A stretch of 24,851 nt of DNA from contig JAULBX010028969.1 in the NCBI GenBank assembly GCA_032358255.1, forward strand, positions 1 to 24,851, given 5' to 3'. A program made the position numbers and the translations under genes. Position 1 is the first letter of the stretch. Each line of letters starts with the position of its first letter. The notes beneath the pieces are model-generated. The model was not told the DNA's origin. It saw nothing but the letters and a program-made list of their open reading frames with translations, and made no database searches. Positions 10,687-20,371 of the stretch are shown piece by piece. Source of the DNA: Heterotrichella gracilis (taxonomy: Eukaryota; Sar; Xanthophyceae; Tribonematales; Xanthonemataceae).

Positions 10687-11677
10687 GAGCAATGCACGTT
10701 TGGACTGCCTGTCCCGGCATGGCACTTTTCTCTGGGATTGTGCCCCACAGACAAAGCACTGCGATGTGATTAAGCGAATTGCAAACTGCGTGTGAGCACT
10801 TAGGTGGATAGTCTAGTAGAAAGAAAGAAAGTGAACGCACTCCCCAAAGGTGGAGTTTTGGGGCCACTGGCTAATGTCTTCAGATTATCTTTTTTTTCAT
10901 CCTGCCTGTGCCAGTTCTGCAGCGCAGCAATTTGCATATATTGGTAGTAGCGTCGGCTACTGATCGCAGCCTGTATTATATGGTATGGAGGTGACTCTTG
11001 CGGTTGTCATATCTCCATGACGTGTATGCAATGTTTTAGTGTGCACTTGGGTGCCATTGCTGCACCTACCCCCCCTTGCTGCCTACCACCATGCGCTGGC
11101 GCAAGTCAGTTGCAGGCAACAAGTGCCACCCGCTCTGGACTCTACCAGAAGGTTACTCTCTTGTGATCTGAACATCTTGGTTGTAAAATATGTTTCTCTT
11201 TGGAGCTCAGCTGTACATGTGTGCATGTATCGTGGCGCGGCAGTGGCCCCGCGTGTGCCATTGCACTTGACAGGGGTGTGGTTACTGGCAACTGGGAGCA
11301 CTCCCACCTGGATGAACGGGAGTTGAGCACCCTAGGCCCTTTACTGTTGAAGAGTGTCCATATCCTGTTGCCCTTGACATTTGCATAGTATGTATTACAC
11401 GGTGATCGATCACCAGTGCCTCCACTACTAAGGCACAATCGCTCAAGGACCTGGTACAGTTCTTTCTCCAGCCATGCTGCAGCCGTGACACACACCAACA
11501 CTGCCAAACAGTGAGCATTAATTGCTATTATATTATTTTGCAATAAAAAATACAGGGCACTGGAAATTTTGTCACGTTTGCATTCAATTTGATCACCAAT
11601 GGAAATATGAAAAACAGAGGTTGGTGATCCCGTCACTGCCCTCAGGAATGTGGTGGCATACTATTGACCAGCCTGCC
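10687..11677. other. Convergent intergenic region / two 3' UTRs
   Basis: This 991-bp stretch lies between the PPPDE stop (+) and the lumenal-protein stop (-). Possible poly(A) signals are TGTAA on + at 11182-11186 (about 500 bp past the stop) and TTACA, which is TGTAA on -, at 11395-11399 (about 280 bp past the stop). A short (GAAA)n run lies at about 10818-10830. Small open frames here lack any protein-like pattern. Confidence 0.45.
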
Positions 11678-14339
11678 CTACAAGCACTGGATGAAGTCCT
11701 TTGGCGTCTGCACACACACGCTGGCACCGTACGCATCCGCTGGCGCCGCCACCTGCTTCATCGCCAGGGAGTAATCGTACAGCACAACCGCCCTCCCAGC
11801 CGCCTTGAAGTAGCCGGGGTCCTGGAGGTGGAGGAAGTGTTAGAAAAGAAAAAAAAATCAACTACGCTGCCCCGTTTCATATATGACGGTGGAGTTGATT
11901 GAAGAGCAGACAGGGCAAGGGAATTTACGAAATATAGACAGAGAGGACCTTTGAGAGCCAGACTTGGAGGCTAGTCATATCCTTGCACAAGACTGATGCA
12001 TGTGGTGACTAATAAAACAGCATATGCAGTGTCCTTACCTGTGGGTGCAGGTACACCGCGATGCGCTGGCGCCCGGTCACTGCCGCTTTGCTGGATGGGG
12101 TCTGTGTGAACTGCGTCATCACCTCGTAGTCTGCAACCTGCGGCTTTTCCTTGGGCACGTCCAGGGCAACCTGCAGGTGCGGGGCACGGTCACGCAATGC
12201 TGTTGTGGTGCCCATTTGCGCTGCAGTGGATGCCCATTCAGGCTTCTGTGCAACATTGACTACGTCACAAGGTGTGGTTGCCACGGGGTAGTGGAACATG
12301 AGCCTGTGGCGTGTGGCCTCAAAAGAGTATCCCAAGAACGTCCAACTCCACTGTCCATACCATTGTGTTGGCCCCATGCAACCCAGCCTGTATTGTCCAT
12401 GCTACCTCACCCCTTGCATTACGATATCCTCACTCCTTCAAAAGCCGCCGCACAGAAAGAACACCCCAGCACCCCCTAAAAAAGCCAAGCACTTTCTGCC
12501 CTTAGCCAGGTGTTTGCCCAATTTCCATGTGTAACCCACTAACCTCACACTACAATTGCCCACCTAACACACAACCAATTGCTTACCTGGCAGTACAGCT
12601 CGCTGGTGATCCATGTCTCCCCCCCGTCCTCCGCCACCTGGCTCTCCCCCCGCAGGCCGTTGATGTACAGCTCATAGCGGGCGGGAGACAGCGGCTGAGC
12701 ATCAGGGCCAGTGGGAAAGAAGCCTATGGTCTGGCGCAGCGGGCTGTCCCTGCAAGACGGATGTGGGAGGTGTTAATGGGTGCACCGTGGTCCCTGCAAG
12801 CCACCGTGGCCCCCAGCACAATCCCCATTGCACAGTGTAGTCCCTGGCAACATCCCGCTACGCAGCTTGGTCCCCATGTACCTTGCCTGGCAACAAGTCA
12901 ACAGCATGCAGCAACCATCCACAGCAGCATGGCATCGACAATAAAGAGTGATCCATTACGATTTAGCTTTAGGTTAAGGGTTTACCTAGGGTCGTACACC
13001 ACCTCCTCCACTGCCTCATACCCCCTGAAGGCATCTGTGATTGACTTTGTGTTGAACACACGGTCAGCGATGATGGCATCGTTGGGCAGCAGACCCAGGT
13101 TCATCTGCAGCAATATGGTGATTATCGATCATCACATCCCAATCCCACATCACATCTGGGGGCCAAGATGATAATCACTCAACAGTCATCCAAGCGCACA
13201 GCGGTACAAATAAATACACACAAAATACCTCATTATAAACCCAAATCCTCCTGCTGCTTTTTGCACATGTGTCTTCCCGGTTCATGCACGGTTCATGCAA
13301 GCCCACCTTTAGGTTGTTTTCAAAGGTGTCTGGCAAAGTGGAGTAGAAGCGGAGCTTGTAGGAGGTAGACCCCCCAACCTTGTCCTCATCCGCCACGCCA
13401 TGTGCAATGGTCTGTAGGTTAGCGGGGGCAAGGAATCCAGGGCCAAGGGGGGTGGAAATTGCCTCCAATGTGGCACTCACATCCCACTCCCCAAACATCC
13501 ACTTTGGGTAGAACAACGTCGAGGGCGCCCAGAAAGCCCTCAAGCCGGGGACGGAGACTGGATCTGGGGATTGAAAGATACGCATTTGGCATCACAACAT
13601 CGATACCAGGATGCAAGAGGCAACGTGGGTCGTGCAGGCGCTCCTCATCAGCACAGCATATGCAGGAGGTATATGAAGGGGGATCATAATCCAGCAACAA
13701 GCATTATACACTCTGGCACGAAAACCACTCTCATTTCAGCCTCCTCTACAACATCCCACGATGCACACACCGACACCTGCTTTGGCCATGGGATGCTGCG
13801 GCGCTGTCCGCAAGAGCCAGGTACGCAACGGGAACCGCTGCTTGATGCACGCACACTTCGCTCACAAGCCCCCAACACAGGACACTCAACCCCATAAACT
13901 ACCCAATAATGGGCCCTGACGTAACCCTGCACCCTACACAGAAACCTACAAGAGGGTCATAACAAAGAAACCCACCTGTGGTCGTGGTGAGGCGCTGCAG
14001 CAAGCCCGCCTCCGCTGCCTGGCACTGCTGGGGCACCACCATACCCACCGCTGCACCCGCCACCGCTGTACCAGTCAGCGCCATGAGCTGCCTCCGGCTG
14101 AACTGCGCGCTTCCAGACCCCTCTGACCGGTGGCGCTCAGATGCGCTGCAGGTCACCCACCTCGTGCCACTAACAGGCCGGGCTGTGCGTACACAGGTGG
14201 ACAGCGCACTGCCCCCCAGGCACCGGTTTGCTAGCCCAGAAGTCTGGCGCGTGGGCTGTGGTGCTGTGCGCCCTGGTCCATGATGCGCCGACCAGCCAAG
14301 GTCCGGCTTGCAATGCTGTGTATGCTGCACGTGAGTCAT
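11678..14339 (-). CDS. Thylakoid-lumen protein with Tat-type bipartite transit peptide (DUF6816-like)
   Basis: Exons in transcript order: 14339..13976, 13563..13307, 13104..12986, 12749..12587, 12170..12039 and 11821..11678, giving 392 aa; GT-AG with all phases agreeing. The start is the first ATG after an in-frame TAG. Residues 1 to about 78 are Ser/Thr/Arg-rich (stroma-targeting). SRRQLMALTG at 81-90 supplies the twin arginines, followed by a hydrophobic Ala/Val/Gly stretch and an AxA-type site near QCQAAEA (about 105-111). This is a textbook lumen-targeting signal for the Tat route. The mature part has GEWDVSATLEAISTPLGPGF, IIADRVFNTKSITDAF, EEVVYDPR, YELYINGLRGE and AVVLYDYSLA. The W-G-x-W/D opening, the aPLGP segment and the DRVFNT motif recall the DUF6816 lumenal family of cyanobacteria and plastids; the family name is from memory. 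Function is unknown, and the location call is stronger than the family call. Confidence 0.85.
13118..13178. repeat. 9-bp inverted repeat in an intron
   Basis: GTGATTATC at 13118-13126 and its exact reverse complement GATAATCAC at 13170-13178 enclose 43 bp in the intron 13105-13306 of the lumenal-protein gene, close to that intron's 3' splice site. Confidence 0.55.
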
Positions 14340-14454
14340 TGTGGGCTAGGCTATGCCTGCTGTGAGCACCTCACTTCAAGGTAGAGCGCAGCAGCTGTGT
14401 AGGGCCCAGGAACCCAGCAGAGTGGCTCAGAGGGTTGAACGCGGAGCGCGGCTG

Positions 14455-15162
14455 CTACTCAGCATGTCCCTTGAGCTTCTGTTGCTGTGCCTTCCAGTTG
14501 GCAAGCGCCCTGTCCACCGCTGCTGCTGCTGCTTCTCTGTTTGTGATGTCCCAACGGCGCGCGCTAGCCTACATCCAACACAGCCCAGCTAAGTATCTGC
14601 AGCGCTAGCTTTGTGCGTTGTGATACATTCAGCACTGGCTGTGAAAGAATCTGTATCCGCACTGTTAAGTGAAAAAAGCCCTGTGTGTGTGGCTCACCCC
14701 TAGTGGTCCAGGTTCCACGACCTCTATCACCGCTTGAACGCCCTTTTCAAGAGACCTGCAACACGCAAAGTGCTCAGTGGTTGGAAAAAGAAGGATTTGC
14801 GGTGGAGCAGGGGTAGCTGCTGGCAAAGGGAGCTCCCACAACGTGGATACATTCCAGTGCATATGCATGCATGCATATGCATGCCAAGTGCCAACCAGTA
14901 CGTACCTAACCTGGACCGCTACTTGCTTGGCCACCCACCCTGCAAGTGTTTTAAGCGTTTAGTTCCACAAAAAAACCAACGAGTTGGCTTTCCAACCCGG
15001 TGTGGGTCTTGTGACGCACCTGCACTCGACAACATGGATCGTGTGGTTGAAAAACCTTGCAGATGCCGTCAGCTTGTGGCCGCTCCTCTGTGTACGAGCC
15101 CTCAGCAGAACTATCTCGACATACAAACGCACTTGTGTAGCGTTTCCCAAGCCTTTGTACAT
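14455..15162 (-). CDS. Small basic protein of unknown function (5' end uncertain)
   Basis: Exons in transcript order: 15162..15020, 14755..14698 and 14568..14455, giving 104 aa; GT-AG with matching phases. I do not recognise it. It begins MYKGLGNATQVRLYVEIVLL, continues through a basic segment (RARTQRSGHKLTASARFFNH) and TIHVVECRSLEKGVQAVIEV, and ends in an Ala-rich helix (REAAAAAVDRALANWKAQQQ) with a basic tail. The joined C-terminal part reads like real protein and the three exons fit only in this frame. The frame stays open upstream of the ATG to a TAA near 15246, so the first exon could start at another acceptor. A second open frame over the same first exon (15196-14951, starting MASFSPGQ after a possible acceptor) looks equally protein-like but hits a stop in the next exon. 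There is no plastid signal on this version. It ends only 115 bp before the lumenal-protein start. Confidence 0.5.
14859..14880. repeat. 22-bp perfect palindrome built of TGCATGCA
   Basis: This 22-bp stretch (centred on TGCATGCA and flanked on both sides by GCATA) is its own reverse complement. It lies in the first intron (14756-15019) of the small unknown gene. Confidence 0.85.
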
Positions 15163-15383
15163 GGGCCTTTGCCTGTCCTGGTGAAAAGGAGGCCACTGTG
15201 GAATAGGCCTATGTTTACTTAGCCTAGCTAAAAGGGCGCTGTATTATGTTTTACCGACAGACTCTATAAATTTTTGCAACGCGGTCTTGAAGCCCAACCT
15301 ACAAGCAAGGAACTCTAGTGTATGTTGGGTGGGTGCATGCTAGCACTGGTGTTGTGCCATGCATATGCACTGCGCATGAGCAA
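15163..15383. promoter_or_regulatory. Short divergent promoter, small unknown gene / YAE1
   Basis: Only 221 bp separate the two start codons. A TATA-like TATAAAT lies on + at 15265-15271, 113 bp before the YAE1 ATG. On -, a possible non-coding exon is bounded by an acceptor at 15299 and a donor at 15254 (44 nt); it cannot join the small gene's frame as coding sequence. Confidence 0.35.
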
Positions 15384-16582
15384 ATGGACGAAGACGACAT
15401 ATGGGGCGAGGGTGACGACGTAGAGGGTGGTGACACTGACCTTGACCGGGAGTGGCGCGTGCGGCGAGAGCAGTTCTATAAGGTAATGACCTGGGTGCAA
15501 GGTGGCCATGCCAGTTGCACAGCAGCTGCTTACCGCAGCGCCATGCCACACCTCATGAAGGCTAGAGAGCCAGCTGCTCAGCCCAATGCCGTGTTACATC
15601 GGAATATATCATACAGCAGCTGCCCAACCCAATGCCGTGCAACACATCAATTTAAGGCTACAATGCCTGCTCAGCCAAGCCCATACCTGCACCACGCTGT
15701 GAGTAACAAAACCCACACTTGTCACGACTCAGGAAGGGTACAGGGAAGGCATAGAGGAGGGCAAGGCGCAGAAGATACAGCAGGGCTTTGATGCAGGTGA
15801 GGAGAGCAATGTGCTTGCAGCCCGCACAAGCGGACAATGCCCTTGCATGTTGGACTAATAACCAAGCTGGCACCTCTCCTTTACCACGCTGACTAAGTGT
15901 GCCCATCAAACCAAGGCTGAGAATGCACTGCGGTGCCTCTGATATGCTTCAGGCTACAAGGAGGGCATAGCTGCCTCGCAGCAGTGGGGCAAGCTGACTG
16001 GGATCGCCAGTGTGCTGCAAGCGTCTCGCAAGCGGCTCAGCCCCGAAGATGCAACCAAGGTGTGCTGCTGCAAGCGCCATGATACCACTGTAGTTCCTGA
16101 AGGCCATGTGTACATAAAAAATAAAGGGTCTTCATTAGGGTTCCCAATAGGTAACCCGTCACTGGAACCACACAGTTTGCACTTCTATTCCATCGACGGC
16201 GCCCACTGCACCCCGAGGATTGCCAGTGGTTGGATTGATGGGGTGTTGTATACAGGTGGATGAGCTCTACAAGATCATGGCGGTGCCTCCACGTGACGTC
16301 ATGCAGTCAGTCATTGAGGAAACCCTAGCCAAACCACAACCACAACTGTCAAGTGAAGACTGTAGCACTCAGCCTGCGGTTGGCGCCCATGGAACCACCT
16401 CGGAGGCCACCGGCTCACACCCTGAAGCACCCCAATCAGTGCCGGATCAGCTGGTGATTGGAGGGCAGAGCATGGAGGTGCTTCCCGAGGTGCATATCAG
16501 CAGGGGGCTGTCGGTTTCAGAGCGGCAGGGCATTGTGGCCAGGGCTGAGGAGTTGGTGCAAGAGCTAGGGTTCAAGGTGTAG
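15384..16582 (+). CDS. YAE1: YAE1-type adaptor for Fe-S delivery to ABCE1/Rli1
   Basis: Exons 15384..15482, 15733..15796, 15953..16059 and 16256..16582, giving 198 aa; GT-AG and in phase. The start is the first ATG of the frame, followed by the acidic N-terminus typical of the family (MDEDDIWGEGDD). Residues 34-71 carry the defining Yae1 repeat of glycines spaced every four residues: G35, G39, G43, then QQGFDAGYKEGIAASQQWGK with G51, G55, G59 and G67, then G71. In yeast and humans Yae1 with Lto1 bridges the cytosolic Fe-S assembly targeting complex to the ribosome-recycling ATPase Rli1/ABCE1. The C-terminal 110 residues are low-complexity then helical (SVSERQGIVARAEELVQELG) and not a domain I know. 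Short introns split the Gly repeat across two exons. It is convergent with PUS1 and divergent from the small unknown gene. Confidence 0.92.
15571..15648. repeat. Imperfect 30-bp direct repeat in YAE1 intron 1
   Basis: Copy 1 at 15571-15600 and copy 2 at 15617-15648 both begin CAGCTGC and contain CCCAATGCCGTG and ACATC, with a few substitutions and a 2-bp insertion. They lie inside intron 15483-15732. Confidence 0.7.
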
Positions 16583-16672
16583 GTTTTTTTTACTGTGCCG
16601 TTGCTGAGGGCAGCTGCCAGGGGGCCATTGTTGTTGTTACCCTGCCAGACTGGAGCCTGAAAAAATAAATAT

Positions 16673-16677
16673 TGTAA
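16673..16677 (+). terminator. TGTAA poly(A) signal of YAE1
   Basis: TGTAA lies 91 bp past the YAE1 stop codon, next to an AATAAATA stretch. Position and motif fit the chlorophyte poly(A) signal. Confidence 0.6.
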
Positions 16678-17133
16678 TGAACATAATGGTTATAATAATG
16701 TTTCACATTTTGTCGCATGAATGCACCAGCTGGGCGACAATTGATCTTGCAAGCCCACGAAATAAATCATGCGTGCCACGTGCCGGTCAGATCCTGTGGG
16801 CATTATTGGATCGCAATTGTAGACTTGCTACTGTAAGTGTTACAGTTGGTATGGCCCTCGTTCAACAACTGAGTTAATACTGATTGTATCAGCCATATGG
16901 TACGACCCCCTGGGCCAGAAATTTCTCTTCAAATCATGGCTGAGCATTTGTGAGGTAAAGGACCAGGCCCAAGGGCCCCAGTCACGACAGCAGACTGCGT
17001 CTAAGAGCTCACCCAATGGTGTGTAAATGGCTGCATCCCTGTATCTTCCACATTAGCAACCATTTTGCATCAGGCAGCAGTGCCTGCTGCCTCCCCCCAC
17101 CCACCTCCCCCCACCCCTCAGCATCGAGCTGCG

Positions 17134-17167
17134 GCATCTCCCAAGCCCTCGCATCTCCCAAGCCCCA
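17134..17167. repeat. 17-bp tandem duplication
   Basis: GCATCTCCCAAGCCC occurs twice with period 17 in a C-rich stretch past the PUS1 stop codon. Confidence 0.8.
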
Positions 17168-17245
17168 CTTAGTGTACAGCCCTCCATTCCCCCACCCCTC
17201 TAAGCCGCCCGTATGCCCTCGGGGGCCCCATTGGGCCGGCCCACG

Positions 17246-20200
17246 TCAGTCCGAAAACTCAGCATCGATAGCCGCCGCCACCGCGTCCCTAGTCACCTTC
17301 TGCACCTTGCTGGGAAGCCCCTCCAAGGGGTCAAACCCCACCCCACCCCCCTTGAGACCATACGTCTCCTGCGCCCCCACCACAGCCGCCGCCTCCCCAT
17401 GGATGGCCCGCTTGGCGGCCCGCTTGGCGTTGGGTGGCCCGCCTGTGTCCAGGGTTTCCCACTGGCTGAAGTTGAAGCAGCGCTCGTTGAGGCTCTTGAG
17501 CCAGGTGGAGTTGACCTTGTCAGCGGCGTCGCGCTCGGCAATGTGCGGGTACAGGACCCGGTCCTGCAGGAGAACAGAAGGGATCGGGTGAGCGATGGAT
17601 GTCATGGCAGAGGCACGTTTGGGGTCCAGCGCATCCAGTGATTTGGCCATGTGATGCGCATGCCATGTGACAGGCTGCCCAGGCAAGAGTGCCATCTCAA
17701 GGTGCAGTGAGCGTAGCGCTAAGCAGGGTTTGGACATAGGACCTTATCCTTACGACACAGGACAGGGAGGTCATTCACGGACATTTTGACCCCGCTCCTG
17801 TTGCTTACAGAATCATCGCACTCAAATAACCAAAAAAAGTCAATAATTGTTTAGTTTTGTTTGTTACGGTATTTCATCGATACCTAGGACACCCCCTTGG
17901 ATTCAACTTTACACCCCTTCCCACCCTCCACCCATTCCTCACCTTGAACTCCTGCACCTGGTCCTTGAACTCGTCGCACGACACAATCTCCCGCGTGCAG
18001 CCCCACTGCTCGTTGTAGGAGTCATAGTAGGTGGCGTCCAGGAATAGCCCCAGCTCCGGGGCGATGGGCACGTTGAATTGCCGGTGGCCCAGCAGCGCAA
18101 GCTTCATGCAGGGTTCTGGTGCGCTCCCCCGTGCGATTGCCACCGCCATGCCCACCATCTTCCTGATCTGGTGCATCATGAAGCTCTGGCCAATCACAAC
18201 CAGCCGCACCCACCGCTCGCCCTGCAGCCAGCAAAGAAGAAATAAGTTGATGTAGAGGTAAACGGGAAGAGACAACTTGATAAAGTTGTACATAAAATTG
18301 AGATGAAGAGAAAAGAGATAAATCAACTTAGATTGAATTTGCATTCCAGCTTTCTGCCCAGGTTTGCATTGCCGGGTATGCATCACCCCAGCTTGAAAGT
18401 CCAGATCATCTCAAAGGCCAGGTCAGTGCCACCACAGCACAAGGCTGTGCACCCCCTGAATATATCTATATAATAAGCCACTCTCCACCGCGCACCTTGA
18501 TTTCAAACACCCCCTTACACTCGAAGCTCATGATGTACCGCTTGGCTTGCGGGTTGGAGGAGTGCATCTTCACCGTGAAGTTGTGGAAGTTGCGGGTGCC
18601 CACGTACTGGCGCAGGATGGCATTCAGCCTCTGTTGGTCTTCCTCGGTGAACACAAATGGGGTGGTGGTGGCGCTGGTGGAGGGGGCTGTGCTGGCTGCG
18701 GGTGGGTGGGCAGGGAAGGGGTGGGTTTGGGATGATGGGTGGGGGGTGGGGTGCAGAGCGTGCAATTCCATTACCCTAGGGGGTTGTGGCGATTGTGCCC
18801 ACGGCAGCACTGTCAAGACATGGCATGGATTCCATCGTTCAGGCATCTGCATCTGCGTTTAGCAAATTGAAGCATCTTTGCCGGTCCCCTCGCATCACAA
18901 AACACTACACCACACTAGGCAAGGCCATTACACCAATGCAGGCACAGCAGCAGCCATCATCCAAGTGCGGCGCCCATGCCTGCCTTCAACAAGCCATACA
19001 AACCCCATCACCCCACACTCACCTGCATCGTCATCCCGACCAGCCTCCGCATCAACCCCCTCCGCTCCCTCCTCACCGCCCTCAGCCCCCTCCTCACCAC
19101 CCTCCCCACCACCCTCAGCAGCCCGGGGTACCGGCGCAAACGCGCGCTCGGGAAGCACATACTCATATCGCCGCTTGTCGCAGAACCGGCGTGCGTCAAA
19201 GCCGAAGGTCACTCGCCGGTACCCCATCACCCGGATCTGGGCCGGCAGGTGCGCGTTGATCTGCTCCACTGTGTCCGGCTGGAGGAGCAGCTTGAGGGAC
19301 ACCACTTGGCCCAGCGCGGACACGCCCTTGTCTGTGCGGGCGGCGCGCATCCAGTGCACCTGGGAGGTGGTAGGGGTGGGTTAACTACGTTATTCTGTAG
19401 CTATACAGCCCCCTGCTGGGTGCATAGGGGTGGGTGATTATCAACCTGATTTTAGCCATACAGATGTGCAGTCATCGTTTGCACACGCTGAGCCATCCTG
19501 AAACAGTTATCGCCAGTTGTTGACCCTACTGAATCAGGTGCTGTTGGTTGGCGTTGACAGATAGGACTGCACGTGGAGACCAATAGCGCCCTACAGCGCC
19601 GTCAGTAGACCATGGTGCCTAAATGTCTGCTCAACGCTGCCGGCCCCACCTTTTGGAAATCGTCCGCGTTGGACTCGGAGATGGCGCCTGCCTTCACCAT
19701 GGCGGCATGCAGGTCATTCTCGATGGTCTTGCCGTTGGGCTGGCGCTGCATGCCCTGCACCACAGGAATCCCGATTGGCATAGAAAAAAATACGGAAGGA
19801 AACGCACAGAATCGGTCACTGACTTGCACCCAGGGCACCACAACCAGTCATGAGGTCAAGCATAGGTATGTGCAGTCCTAGGGTTTAGGGTTTGGTTTTG
19901 GCATATGCATGCATGTGGCAACAGCAGTATCAAGTGCAGTGCGTCCAAATCCTGGCGTGTTTGTACATACCTGGCCACTCCTAGCCTCCCACATGCACAC
20001 CCCAATTAGCCAATGCAGGCTAAATGTGCCTGCACACATAGCATGGCTAGCCAAACCCCACACGTGAGCCAGCAGCCACCTACCAGGTATCCGTGCCCCA
20101 GGTACTGGAGGAACAACGCCACCTTGCGCTTCTTGCCCCAGTCACTCTCCCTGTCAGCGTACACCGCCTCGTCACCACCATCCCTGCCTGCAATGTCACC

Positions 20201-20371
20201 GCCACCCTGCTGGCCCTGCTGTGCAGTCTGGACTTCGCCAGTGGCAGGATCTGATGGCGACGGTACGGGCTCCTCTGTGGCACCGTTGGTTGTGGCAGTG
20301 GCGTTATCAGTGACGGCTGTTGCAGAGGTCTCCTCTGCCACCACAGGGGTGACGCCTGTGTCTGTAGCCAT
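17246..20371 (-). CDS. PUS1: tRNA pseudouridine synthase, PUS1/TruA family
   Basis: Exons in transcript order: 20371..20084, 19754..19650, 19359..19023, 18695..18496, 18221..17943 and 17563..17246, giving 508 aa; GT-AG with all phases agreeing. The start is the first ATG; the frame upstream lacks another. Residues 1 to about 78 are an acidic/Thr-rich tail, then KRKVALFLQYLGHGYLGMQR opens the TruA fold. The catalytic motif AARTDKGVSALGQVVSLKL places the nucleophilic Asp at 141. FDARRFCDKRRYEYVLP carries the active-site Tyr197 region, FHNFTVKM and GQSFMMHQIRKMVG complete the conserved core. The eukaryotic form modifies U to pseudouridine in tRNA and some other RNAs. An acidic Gly/Glu/Ala-rich insertion (about 211-250), split by an intron, interrupts the fold between conserved segments. 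Location is probably nuclear; no transit peptide is evident. It is divergent from LeuRS. Confidence 0.95.
18341..18391. repeat. Dispersed 51-bp repeat, copy A (PUS1 intron)
   Basis: This stretch begins GCATTCCAGCTTT and ends TCACCCCAG. It aligns without gaps to 24791-24841 with 42 of 51 identical bases by hand count. It sits in the PUS1 intron 18222-18495, in opposite orientation to that gene. Confidence 0.75.
18655..18770 (+). repeat. G-rich low-complexity tract in a PUS1 intron and exon edge
   Basis: On the + strand there are repeated GGG/GGGG runs over about 115 bp, at the 3' end of PUS1 intron 18696-19022 and running into exon 4. Because PUS1 is on -, the RNA carries the C-rich strand, which also forms the polypyrimidine tract. 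The rest of the intron shows nothing. Confidence 0.6.

Larger units (their letters stand above)
16583..17245. other. Convergent intergenic region, YAE1 / PUS1
   Basis: This 663-bp region holds the two 3' UTRs. It has a TGTAA for YAE1 at 16673-16677 and a TTACA (TGTAA on -) at 16840-16844 that could serve PUS1. A C-rich stretch at about 17090-17210 includes a 17-bp tandem duplication at 17134-17167. No gene was recognised. Confidence 0.5.

Noticed and set aside
11142-11636. 164-codon - strand frame in the convergent region past the PPPDE gene
   Set aside because: No conserved pattern, no plausible splice context, and it lies where two 3' UTRs are expected.
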